A DNA stretch of 64,000 bases. Origin: Misgurnus anguillicaudatus. Lineage: Eukaryota > Chordata > Actinopteri > Cypriniformes > Cobitidae. The notes beneath the pieces were generated by a model. The model was given only the letters and a program-made list of their open reading frames with translations, searched no databases and was not told the origin of the DNA. The position numbers and the translations under genes are program-made. Where the stretch lies: NCBI RefSeq assembly GCF_027580225.2, contig NC_073337.2, positions 13,303,501 through 13,367,500 on the forward strand, in the 5' to 3' direction. Position 1 is the first letter of the stretch. Each line of letters opens with the position of its first letter. Shown piece by piece: positions 21,523 through 31,640 of the stretch.

Positions 21523-21632
21523 AGCTAATTTGGTATTGTGCACCTGCGGCTTATATACGCACCTGGCGAGGCGGCGCCGGCATTATGCAAATACCTGCAT
21601 GCCAAGTTCATTGGCGTTTTTATACTTTATAG
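21523..21632 (+). repeat. DIRS inverted terminal repeat, right
   Basis: This is the inverted copy of 17620-17725, with a few substitutions (for example GGCGGCGCCGGC against GCCGGCACCGCC). The true extremity, GTGACCGACTGAAAGAGAAC, follows up to 21653. Confidence 0.85.
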
Positions 21633-21653
21633 TAGTGACCGACTGAAAGAGAA

Positions 21654-22169
21654 CTAAAATATTATTAGTGATCCAGGTATCATAAAGAATATGCAACATC
21701 TTCAAGATGAATAATCTTAATCCACTCTTAATAAGTGATGGTTGTTAATTAGGAATAGTTGAATACTAAAATGTACTTTTTTAAAAATGATTTGCATTGT
21801 AACTATAGTATTATTATTAAAGCAGTTTTTTTTTGCTCATCCTTTGTTAAATCACATCACAGTAAACATAACTGTACAGGGTTATTTTTGCTTTTCCACA
21901 CACTGTGGGAGTGAGGAAGTGTGCCGCCTATGCGGGGGAGAGCAAAGGACAGGAAACATGATTTGACAGTCTGATTATGAGTCAGGAAGAAAGAAAATGA
22001 TTATTTCATACCTCCCATTTTCTTCTCTAAGAATATAGATGGGTTTGCAATTGTACTGTTTTCAGTGTAGTTTCAGGTGAGAACGTCATGTGTCCAGGTT
22101 CACGTTCAATTAAAAAGTCAAAATTGACATACACTCTAAAAATGGTTGGGTTATGTTGGGTAAATATTA
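21654..22169. other. No recognised feature apart from a MITE-like end
   Basis: ACACTCTAAAAATGGTTGGG near 22133 resembles the start of the repeat at 6190. Otherwise the sequence is AT-rich and unassigned. Confidence 0.4.
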
Positions 22170-23497
22170 GGGGTGGCACGGTTCACAAAGCCCACGGTTC
22201 AGCTCGTATCAAGGTTTTAGGGTCACGGTTTTCGGTTCTGTAAAGTTCTTGTTGTTCTTCTTTCTTTTAATCGTTAACACTCCAGAAATTTACTTCAGCA
22301 TATGATATATAGCTTAATTATCCACAATTTGTGATACAGTATTAAACATTTTTTATATCATGTAATCATGCACAAACTGAATTTGACTTGACGTTAAGCA
22401 CATTATCGGGATCATCTATGAGGAAAGCTAGGTGAGATTTTGATACAGCAAGAGAGAAGACATTGATGACATGCATTAATTTGGCAAAAAAGGAGAATCT
22501 CTACAGGAACTATGTGCCTTTTTACAGACATTAGTTAACTTTAAATTCTAGGAACTTTCAAGGACTTTCCAGATCAAATACCCTCAAATTCAAGGACCAA
22601 TGTGGGGACACATTTCAAGTGAGAGCAAGGTTACATCGTGTTACCTTTTAAGATACATTGTTACAGGTCCCTTTCGAGGGAATTCACGCTGCGTCACTGT
22701 GGTGACACTTTGAGGAGCCCCCAGTGGTAAGTGCATCTGAATGTATATATCAAATTCAACCAATGATGAGGCTTAACGACAAAGACAGGGTGACGCGGGA
22801 GCCAGGAAGTATATCGCTATCTGAAATATAGCCAAAGACGGCATTACAGGGACGCAGGAAGTATGGAAAGGGAGACCCAGCGTCTCTTTCCCTTCTCATG
22901 GAACAACAGTTACATACGTAACACAAGACGTTTTCATGTGTCAAACACAACTATGCAAAAAAGCATCCACACGAGTGCGAGGGTGCACGAGGCAATAATG
23001 ACGTCAACGTTGGAGTGACCGATAGTGCGCGTGGAGTGCGCAAAACCCCATTTCACTTGCCGGTGTGCACGTCAAATTTTGTAACTTTGCGCACGGCTCC
23101 GCAACCCAAGAAGCACGAGTTCCAGGCGAATCTGGCCGAGCATGACGTCTCATCACGGCAGCACCCAGTCTGTGCTTCGAGTATAAACACCTCCCCAAAC
23201 GGACGAAGCGTGTGCCGACGAAATAATACAAGGCTTTAAGGAACATACGAGCACGAGGCTACATTGCGCACAAGCGAACCAAATAATAAACACATGTGCA
23301 TTATTTATTTTCAAATAATTCAAAGGACCGGACAAACATTGCTTTGGTGCCTATTTTCATTTGCAAGCCTTTGAAACACGTGCAAATTATCAACTTTCAC
23401 CCTATTTAAATTTGCGTATTAATCTGCAAATCGCATGGGAGCCGAACCGTGGATCGTGCTCTGTAAGGATCAAGGATCAACTGCGATCCGTTACACC
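22170..23497. mobile_element. Probable hAT element with ACGGTTC-type ends
   Basis: The left end GGGGTGGCACGGTTCAC continues with CCACGGTTCAGCTCG. The right end, read inverted, is GGTGTAACGGATC followed by CGATCCACGGTTCGGCTC. The flanks AAATATTA (22162-22169) and AAACAATA (23498-23505) agree at 6 of 8 positions, compatible with a decayed hAT duplication. The right half (22970-23240) is CpG-rich. A DIRS-like terminus is nested at about 22663-22930. Confidence 0.55.
22663..22930 (-). mobile_element. Solitary DIRS-like terminal repeat
   Basis: Read on the minus strand, it begins GTTACGTATGTAACTGTTGT followed by TCCATGAGAAGGGAAAGAG, and ends CCCTCGAAAGGGACCTGTAA. The organisation (TATGTAAC-TTCC, GGGAA, GACGC) parallels the extremity of the DIRS element at 17525. 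No coding part is attached, so it is a lone terminus or a strongly deleted copy. Confidence 0.5.
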
Positions 23498-23505
23498 AAA
23501 CAATA

Positions 23506-24751
23506 ACGGTATTAACCGGTTACTAATATTCTAAATAAACGATTCTGTTCTGGAACATATATATTTTTAAAGTTTCTGGTTTTTGTTTTCGTTCCATGAA
23601 CCGTTTCAAAGCCTTGATTTTAGCAGCCAAAAACACAAGATCACATTTTAAAGGCAAAACCTCAAACTTTTAGCGCGTCGGCTACAGTATGAGTTCCTAC
23701 ATATTTTTTGCCTCCAGCTAGAGCGGTGACCTCACAGTGACGTGGGCGATTAAGTGGTCTATAATATCAAATAATGCATGTTATTACACAAAACTTATTG
23801 CAATTACACAAATAAAATTACAAGCACAATGAAGTCATGTGATCTATGACTAGTTGTATGAGAACAACTGACTACTAGTTACAGTGCAAAACACCTACTT
23901 TACAGTCAGTCACAATGCCAGTATGCCTTGTCTATGTAAGGTGTGTGACAAACAAACACACACAATGGACTGCCAGGTGGCACAATCCATATGCACAGGT
24001 GGCGTCCTCATGGTAGATCACATAAAACATAATCCAATCAGCTCTGCCTCTGTCATGGCAAATGACAAATCACAGACAGATCAGCTGTCACATGGGGAAG
24101 AGGGTGAAAATAGGCAAGTGCTACAGCAATGAAGGAATGATGATACTGAAAGTGAACACAAGCACTCCCTCTCTTCATCTTTCTTAGATTTATTTGTCTT
24201 TATCCCAGCTTTACAAAGCCTACTGTACCATTGTCTTTTGGGACAATTATATAACTGAATGCTCTCTGCAGGTTATTGCATGCAAGAGATCACAGTCAGA
24301 GCGGAAATTAAAAAGGTAATTAAATATTGTCTGAGTGGCTCCAACAGCAACTTTCCAATTGTCACCATGCAGAGATCTTTGCATGTTTTGACACTCTGGG
24401 GTTCTTTTCTGTGCTGTTCAGCCCAAAAATTACATGTGCACTTAGAATGTGTTCCCATGGATACTAACTACTAGATTTAATCTCTCAGCTGCCATATTCA
24501 CGCTTGTAACACTCTGTCACATCTTGACAACCATCTCCTTGTGAGAGGACAGGAAGTGGCACATTTAAACAGCTGACATGCATATTCAACAAAGACATGG
24601 GCCAGCGAGAAAGTGACATCACATCAGCACATGTTGGAACATCTTTGATGAAGACTGACTCATGATTTAGTTGACAATTCAGCTGCTCTCTGTGTGTAGT
24701 CCAGCAAACACACTTGGCAGATACTGTGACTCAACAATGCGTTATTGGGTT
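23506..24751. other. No recognised gene; unassigned sequence
   Basis: The left part is AT-rich. The stretch 24480-24720 has balanced composition and no repeat character and may be single-copy DNA. The frame at 23884-24132 has no recognisable domain. Confidence 0.4.
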
Positions 24752-24895
24752 TCAAACCGGACCCTGTGTGTAATCCAAGCTAAAGACTCACAAAGTCTAA
24801 TTAATAAGTCATAATCTAATTAAGTTTGATTATAATCTTTACTTTTATTTCAAACTTTGACATGGCCTTATGCAGTCAATATTAAATATATCAAT
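24752..24895. repeat. Dispersed repeat shared with 47822-47935
   Basis: Both copies share, in order, TGTAATCCAAGCTAAAG/TGTAAAATCCAGGCTAAAG, CTCA-AA, a CAAAGTTTGAT-like block, ACATGGCCTTA/ACATGACCTTA and CAGTCAATATTAAATA. It is a dispersed repeat of unknown class. Confidence 0.6.
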
Positions 24896-24952
24896 AATAT
24901 TTTTACAGTATGTTCTTTACATATGTCAGACGATTTATTGCAGTAAACAGTA

Positions 24953-25849
24953 GGGGAGAACCGGACGAAAGTAACGCGGGACGAAAGTATCACGGCGCAT
25001 TCACACGGGGCGTCAGCGTTAACACTTCCCATTCACTTTTAATGGGTGACGTCATGCGTTGCTGAACTGAATTGTGGATCCGTCGGCGCCGCGTCAGTGC
25101 AGTTGCTCGCGGCAGAAGTTGAACATTTCTCAGATCGCCTTATGCAAATTACCTAGACAGAGCCAGCCAATTACGTTTATGGAAGAACGGAGCATGTGTA
25201 GCGACCACTGTGATTGGCTGTTGGCCACGCTTCAGACAAGCCTTCCATTAAGCGTTAAAGCTTACGCCCCGTGTGAATGCGCCGTCAAGGGATTTTCTCC
25301 GAGCCCTGATAACATTTGCATTCCAAACTATGACAGCATCTTTAGCACGCAATCCTTGATAGAACTGACAAATATCGCGTTATTTACTCACCGTTTTTCA
25401 CGTGTAGATCCAGAAAAGTGTTTTCAACCATGATAAGTAAATTCCTAAAGCGGTAATTCTTTTTCTTATAACGCATTGTTTCTCATTTCATGTATTACAG
25501 TACTGATCATTCTACAGGTTATTTAGTGCTGTAACGTGATGAAAGTAACGCTTGTTTTCATAGTGTTCAAACTGTTGAAAAAAAATGTATTCTCAACAAT
25601 TTCAGTTTGTACTGTCGGGTTGCTTTTGAAACATTTGATAAAACTGAAATTTAAAATGAAAATGTAATTTAATTATTTTTTACAAAATATGTTTGCAGTT
25701 GCATATTAACTAGGCCATAGTCATGTAAATTTGCTAAAAAACAAGTGTAACACAAAAACTGTTTTTGAGTCTGTTTTTGCTGTGTTACTTCTGACCCACC
25801 TGTGTTACTTTCGTTTTTCGGAAAAATGGTACTTTCGCCCCTGCTCTCC
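24953..25849. mobile_element. TA-flanked element with GGGGAGAACCGG ends, host of a nested MITE
   Basis: The left end GGGGAGAACCGGACGAAAGT and the right end, read inverted, GGAGAGCAGGGGCGAAAGTA are similar. TA abuts both ends (24951-24952 and 25850-25851). The word GAAAGTAAC recurs near both ends. A MITE (24992-25285) sits inside the left end. A lone related terminus, GGAGAGAGCGGAGTAAGTTG, occurs at 31900. The superfamily is uncertain; a TA duplication suits Tc1/mariner-like elements. Confidence 0.6.
24992..25285. mobile_element. GC-rich MITE, copy 2
   Basis: The ends ACGGCGCATTCACACGGGGC and GCCCCGTGTGAATGCGCCGT form a near-perfect inverted repeat. It is related to 6424-6756 in the opposite orientation, sharing AATGGGTGACGTCATGCGTT and GATTGGCTG. 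It is nested in the element 24953-25849. Confidence 0.75.
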
Positions 25850-25874
25850 TAAATCACAAAAAAATCTTTAGCTG

Positions 25875-26652
25875 CACTGTGAGAAAAAAATGAACAAAAC
25901 TGTACCTTTTCTGATGCCGGGGTTGAAACCCTAACGTGCCGTTTTGTACTTTTACAGGCATACTAAACATAATATGAGGTTTTACCTTTTGGGGTACACT
26001 ATTGTACTCTTTCCCCACCATTAATGAGTTATCTCGTCAATTAAGAAAAAACATTTTCCTGCCAATGATGCTTTCCTGATGAGTTTTTACGATAATCTAT
26101 AATTCCGCTTTTATCCACTCTTACCAAATTTATAAAGCAAAAACAAATTTAACAACATTTTAAACTCAGTGTATGTTTTGATCTTCATCTTGAATATGAT
26201 CTCTATGAAAATTCCTTTACAAAAATGCAATTATTTCAGCTTTTTGCTCAAAATTTGGTATTTTTGAAGAAACCTACCAATATTTAAGACTAGGTTATAA
26301 AAAGAGATCAAATGAAGAAAGAGGGTCTGTTCTTTCATTGGAAATATTTGGATGTTTATATTTTTATAGAAGAAAAATTTCCTGGAAGGTATTTTGTGAA
26401 ACTTTTGTGAAAATACCAAAAAAATGCTGGCGGGCAACTTTAAAAAAAAAAGTCTGTCAGGGAATTATTTAAGGATCTATTGAGTACCTTTAAAGGTGAC
26501 TGTTTTGTACCTTTGACTGTTTTGTACCCCTTAAATTCACAAATTGTTCCTTACGGTACACAATAGGTTCTTAGGGTATAATATACTAAACCTTTGAGGG
26601 TAACACCTCAGAAACAGAAAAGGTACAGTTTTGTACCTTTTTTCTGACAATG
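25875..26652. mobile_element. Element with CACTGT-GAAAAAA and AACTGTACC ends, host of a nested element
   Basis: The left end CACTGTGAGAAAAAAATG with AACAAAACTGTACC is mirrored at the right by GGTACAGTTTTGTACC and TTTTTTCTGACAATG. Inner flanks carry many GTACC and TTTTGTACC words. An inverted copy of the 10538 family is inserted at 26007-26468. Confidence 0.6.
26007..26468. mobile_element. Second copy of the CTCATTCCCC element, inverted
   Basis: The left end CTCTTTCCCCACC with GAGTTATCTCGTCAATTAAG matches the right end of 10538-11584. The right end, TGCTGGCGGGCAACTTTAAA and GGGAATTAT followed by TTAA (26469-26472), matches its left end. This copy lacks the nested foldback MITE, so it shows the uninterrupted form. 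Confidence 0.7.
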
Positions 26653-27346
26653 TAGGTTTTCACAGGCAGTGTCACAAATATGTGCCACCCAAATGGCTCA
26701 AAGTATCACAAACATGCACTTTGCAGCTTGTGATGAATGCTGTCATGACCTGGATCGTACATTTACACATTTGCATCACACAGTGCCACTTTCCAAACAA
26801 GGAGATTTATAACATCTGGAGAAACATTTCCATTCATCTTTAGTGGCAGGTGTCCAGGTGGTACATGACAAAACATTACTGGCAAAACATATGTTAAATA
26901 AAAACAGTTCTGCTTACAAAATATGATTTTGTCAAAAGATAACATAGAGGCCCAATAAAGGTTAAGCTATAGCATTTATCAATTAACTCACTGATACAGT
27001 ATTCTAGTAAAACAAGGGTCAAGGTTCGCCCTTGGGTCAAACTTAGATTTTTGTTTTAACAGGTCATCTCCTTCAACAGAAAAAGATTTCTTTCTCTTCA
27101 TGTATTAACACCTATAGAAAATAATAAGCATTTGTTCAATTTTCAGTAAAATGAACTTGAAAATTAGCTGTTAAATACGCAAGACCATGTTAGACATCAT
27201 TAGCGTAAAACAATTAGTTTTAGGAATATGCTACTTCCAAGACTCCCAATGTATCACAGATTGTGTGTGATTAAATCTCTGTTTAATCCATTGGGTAATG
27301 AATAAATTGTCAAATGTGGGTGTTGTATACCAGAATAAACCAGGCC
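26653..27346. other. No recognised feature
   Basis: Unassigned sequence without clear termini or protein-like frames. Confidence 0.4.
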
Positions 27347-27350
27347 TTAA

Positions 27351-27981
27351 AGCGATACTCCAGCCAAATATAAAATTACCCCATGATGTACTTACCCTAA
27401 ACAAATCCGAAATACATTTGTCCACCATCTTTCAGATGAACACATTTGGAGTTATTTTAGTAAATGTCTTTGCTTTTTTAAGCTTACAATGGGAGAAACG
27501 AAAATCAACAACTTCTGACTTTGAAGCCAAAGAAGTGCATCCATCCTTCACAGATGAACTAGCTTCCGGAAATGACCCCAATCTTGCACTAACGCACAAC
27601 GTGCATATGCTAACAAACGCTCACTACGCTAAAATCATGTGAGTCCAAGATAGCGCAGTTACCAGAAGCTAGTAATTACAGTTTATAAAGTTAAGAAAAT
27701 TTATATTTTCTTACAAAATCGCATTGAATACCCACAGAACACCTTTATTAACCAATTGGAGCCATGTGGATTATCTCTGTGAAGGATGAATGCACTTTTT
27801 TGCTGTTTAAAGTCATAAGTTGTCCCCTGATCCCTGTTTTCTACCATATATATAAAGCTTGGAAGACATTTACTAAAATAACTCCAAATGTGTTGTCTGA
27901 AAGATGATGGCCATATGTATCTAAGATTACTGAGGTAAAGTAAATCATGGGGTAATTTTGATATTTGGCTGGAGTATCCCT
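27351..27981. mobile_element. TTAA-flanked foldback element (ATACTCCAGCC ends)
   Basis: TTAA at 27347-27350 is followed by AGCGATACTCCAGCCAAATA. The right end, TATTTGGCTGGAGTATCCCT, is followed by TTAA at 27982-27985. The similarity between the halves continues for about 200 bp on each side (for example AGTGCATCCATCCTTCACAG against CTGTGAAGGATGAATGCACT). It is distantly related to 41318-41628. There is no coding capacity. Confidence 0.8.
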
Positions 27982-27985
27982 TTAA

Positions 27986-29329
27986 TGTAAGTCTGTGGAG
28001 GATTACTTCCCTCCTGACAAAATGGGCAACCAATTTTAATGAGGCTTTCAGACTGGAAGAACGACAAATTCCCCCTTACATAATCTCAGTGGTAACTTTT
28101 ATTCAAATCTATTGTTAGTCACTATTATTGTGGTCAATCTTCAATACATTAACCCGAATCAGCAATAAAATACTAATTTAAAAGTACTAATATTTTTTAT
28201 AAGGTATACTGTATAAAAATGAATGGGATTGTAATGTACCACTTTCCCAAGGTATTATAATTAAGAAAAGTTTTTATAGATATTACATAGAAGATTTACA
28301 TAAAACAAATATTGCAGCAATGTGTAGACATCCGTAACACTTTCACTCCTTCTTGATTACCCTGAGTACCCTTTCTGTTTGTGAGAAACTCGACTTCGTC
28401 AACAACCGTGTTCTTCCGACAATTCGCATGTTACTCCCTAAGTGCATTAAAATGTATTATGCACCTATTCCCCTCATCTTGTTTGAGCAATAGTGATATT
28501 GCAGCTCTTGAGTGGCACATTGGCATCAGCCCTACACTTCCTGTCTATCATTTTCTCTGATGGGAGCACTCTCATTTTTCATTCACTATGAATTCACACG
28601 GGCAACCGGAATATCTGCAGCTAAATGACAAGCTTCTGTTGTTTGCGAAGACATAGCTGATTTCAATTGTCATTTAGTGAGGATTTTGGATCTTGTTCTA
28701 ACGACAAAGTGTGAAAAAAAGCCCATTTAAATCCATTTCTCGTGCCACAATCTAGCATGAGTTGGCATGTGCCACGCGTACAACGGAGTGGGTGGCAAAC
28801 ATGCCTGACAAACTGTTGTTCACATATGCCACTCACAGTGGCTGCAAGAAACAACACAATGCAGCAGTCTAGTAATGGCTGTTTTGGCGGTAGTGGATGC
28901 ATTTTGGGTGGATCTGGATAAACTCTGGGTGATTTTTGTGTAAAGGTGTTTGGCTCTTTACTGGGCTACACATAAGGGTTCAGGCGGTGTTATGGGACAG
29001 TTAGGGCTGACTCCAGTGACATGAAAGTAGTTTGAGATTTTGAGATTTGGTCTGCTTCAGGCATGGCTCTGGTATTCTTTAGGCATGCAGCTCAAGTGCC
29101 ATTCAAGGGGTATGGGCCATCGTTTTATGAGGGCCATAACAACAGCCCAAAAGTGATGTTCCAACAACTGACATCATCACTTTTCAAATATATTTTGTGG
29201 TTTCGTATGCATGTTGCATTGGTGTGTTTGGAAAACAAATATGAAGGTAAGTTAGCTCCTAAAAGATTTGCACGCGCAGGATAACATTTTTAAGAATGTA
29301 CGTGACATTGCAAGCATAAAGCGTTCTGT
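27986..29329. other. No recognised repeat; contains a small Cys-rich frame
   Basis: Much of 28360-28900 has balanced composition and no repeat character and may be single-copy DNA. A minus-strand ATG frame at 28663-28902 encodes 79 residues with a hydrophobic N-terminal segment and several Cys; see the findings. The rest is unassigned. Confidence 0.35.
28663..28902 (-). CDS. Hypothetical small Cys-rich frame (doubtful)
   Basis: This 79-codon frame starts with ATG. After MHPLPPKQPL it has a hydrophobic run, LLDCCIVLFLAATVSG, that would pass as a signal peptide, followed by several Cys (CEQQFVRHVCHPLRCTRGTC). On the same strand TTGTTTCTTGCAG reads as a splice acceptor inside the frame. I recognise no family. 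At this length such a frame is expected by chance in 64 kb, and there is no promoter, conserved neighbour or polyadenylation context, so it is recorded as a weak candidate only. Confidence 0.1.
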   Translation of the reverse strand: MHPLPPKQPLLDCCIVLFLAATVSGICEQQFVRHVCHPLRCTRGTCQLMLDCGTRNGFKWAFFHTLSLEQDPKSSLNDN

Positions 29330-29434
29330 AAAGGTGTAAATCGAGTTTATACTGTTAATCGTAAGTGTAATTCATGTATTGTAAAACTGAAATCGTAAAA
29401 TCGTGAACCGGACCATTGGTGCTCTTTAAAATCT
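29330..29434 (+). mobile_element. Right-end fragment of the 15437-15984 family
   Basis: CGTGAACCGGACCATTGGTG followed by CTCTTTAA matches the right end of the reference copy (CGTGAATCGGACAATAAGTG, CTCTTTAA). The left part of the element is missing or too diverged to see. Confidence 0.6.
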
Positions 29435-30756
29435 ATTTAATTTAAAAAATGTAAAAAGCTTTCAGGATCTTTCTTTATTCCTAACTTTATGTTCATATTT
29501 GACGTATGGACCATGTCATGTCTAACTAAACTTTTAATTTATCCAGAAGCAGTCTTAGTATTGTTGTCTGATTAATATTCATGTCATTACACAAAGCTGC
29601 AATGCATAAGGGGCCTTTGGTACAGAGCGTGTCCTTGCATTCAAAAACAGATACAGTACTCTAGTAGCAGAAGGGAACAGAATGCAGTGCCATTCAGTAT
29701 TTAATTTCTTTTTTACTTCTCATGCATCTGGTAAACATATCAAACAATGGTCAAATGTTGTTTACATAGCGAACAAATCATAGACCGAACATACAAATAA
29801 ATATGGCAACGGAGACTCTCAGACAGGCCCAGACTGCAGGGTCTAATCTGCAAGTGATGTTTTTGTACATATCAGATCGTTTCACCCACCCATTAACATT
29901 AATGTAATTTTGACAAAGAAGCACATTTGACCATTCAAGTGTGTATCTGTGTCACCCTAAGGCTTTCGCTCTTCAAAAAGGAATGCTTCCAAATACACGA
30001 GGATCGCCTGGTAATCAGCTAGCACTTTAGTAATGTGTTGAGCTGCTAGCCGTACATGTTGAAAATGTGGTATCATTACCAACCTGACACCATACAACAA
30101 ATCAGTGATACATTTTTATCTTTTATTTTGTATAAGCATTCAGTCAAAGCAAAGTTAGATGTTTCTAACAGAAGGTTGTAAGCCACTAATGTTTCATCCG
30201 CTGTTACCCATTAGCCAAAAGAACAGCAGAAGGATGGTTTATGGATTTCCTCACTGCTTTATTTGCCATCGGCGATCTCACACTGAGCCATTAGTAAGAA
30301 AGAAGCAACAGAGTGTGGTAGCATGACAGGTGTACGGGGTAAACCGGCAGTTGACTCAGACTTCATGAGTTGGGTGCTTGGGGAGATCAGAAGGACACTT
30401 TGTCCTGTGTCCTTTAAAAGTCTCCCACTCGTTATCTTCTCACAAGATCTCCCAAGAGACCCATTAAAAAAAAGGACAGGTATATTCAGAAATATTTCCT
30501 TTTTATCTCTCTTTCTATACCTTGCTCTATCTCTTCTCTTAGCACAATTTTTAGTTAAATTAATAAACTTTTTAAGGAAAATATTCTAGGATTACATATA
30601 GTGGACTTCAATTGAAGATTCACATTACAGTTTCAATGCAGCTTCAAGGGACCTCTAAATGAACCCAACTGATGCATAAAGTTCTTATCTAGCAAAAAAA
30701 TCTTTATTTTCACCGGGAAAAAAATGTAATTTTTAACCACAACTTAGAGCAAGACA
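29435..30756. other. No recognised feature
   Basis: No repeat termini were seen. The 88-codon frame at 30323-30589 has no known motif. Confidence 0.4.
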
Positions 30757-30760
30757 CTAA

Positions 30761-31544
30761 AAGACAAGTTCGGTATTTTACACTTAAAGCCCTGTTTTCA
30801 GATTGTTTATGATGAAATAGAACCGTTTTGACTGAAATTTCGACATATGATGCTGGCCCGAGAATTTTCGGTTTCTGTTGTATCGCCCCCCACCTCTGCA
30901 GTGTGTGTGTGGGTGCACTGAAACAATCCTTCCTAAAATGCATTAAACTTTGGTTTACAAAGACGTGAAACTCACCGAGTGGTCAGAGGTGTTCACTGAT
31001 TTCCTCACACAAAAATTGCTGCAAAAGTAGCTTTCCAACAGGTGTTTTAGCATTCGTTGTAAACTTGTGGACCTATTTTTCCAAACGCCTCACACCAAAA
31101 CATTCTTCCGTTGAGAGCTTGAATAATAGACACCCCAGCCCAGTTGGTGGCGATAATCCACCTTTGCCAATTGCAAGAATGGAAACAAAGTTCCCGGCGC
31201 GGAGTAATACCGTACCTCACAGCACATCTAATACAAGTCAATAGAGTTGGACAAAACTACGATAAAACCTGTTGGAAAGCGATTTGCAGCGATTTTTGTG
31301 TGAGCATATCATTGAACACCCCTGACCACTCGGTACGTTTCACACCTTTGTAAACGAAAGTTTAATCCATTTTAGGAAAGATTGTTCCAGTGCACCTATG
31401 CAGCCATTGTAGAGGTGGGAGGTGATACAACAAACGAAAATTCTCGGGCCAGCATCATATGTCCAAATTTCAGTTAAAACCGTTCTATTTCATCATAAAC
31501 AATCTGAAAACAGGGCTTTAAGTGTAAAATACCAAACTTGTCCT
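30761..31544. mobile_element. Long-arm foldback element, TTAA type
   Basis: The left arm starts AAGACAAGTT and carries GTATTTTACACTTAAAGCCC, ATGATGCTGGCCCGAGAATT and CACCGAGTGGTCAGAGGTGT. All of these reappear inverted in the right arm, which ends AACTTGTCCT. Arms are nearly 300 bp around a centre of about 200 bp. The right flank is TTAA (31545-31548); the left flank is CTAA (30757-30760), probably a mutated TTAA. There is no coding capacity. Confidence 0.8.
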
Positions 31545-31590
31545 TTAACCCCTAGTTGCTCCAGAGGCGTGCGACCTCTGACATATATAG

Positions 31591-31640
31591 CAATTGTAAG
31601 TCGCTTTGGATGAAAGCGTCAGCTAAATGAATAAGTAAGT
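31591..31640 (+). mobile_element. SINE/LINE tail fragment
   Basis: GTAAGTCGCTTTGGATGAAA followed by GCGTCAGCTAAATGAAT is the 3' tail shared by fish SINEs and their LINE partners. The SINE head is missing, probably because the foldback element lies just upstream. Confidence 0.65.

Larger units (their letters stand above)
17525..21653 (-). mobile_element. DIRS-type tyrosine-recombinase retrotransposon, internally deleted
   Basis: The 4.1-kb unit has the DIRS layout on the minus strand: gag-like frames on the right, then RT/RNase H fragments, then a tyrosine recombinase. The ends carry inverted terminal repeats (17620-17725 against 21523-21632). An internal complementary region at 17811-17878 is complementary first to the left extremity and then to the right one, as expected for a circular replication intermediate. 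Full DIRS elements are usually 5-6 kb. Here the reverse transcriptase core and part of the recombinase are gone and the frames are shifted, so it is inactive. Confidence 0.9.

Noticed and set aside
22970..23240. CpG-rich stretch considered as a CpG island or exon
   Set aside because: It lies within the ends of a hAT-like element, has no supported splice sites, and its frames show no known domain.
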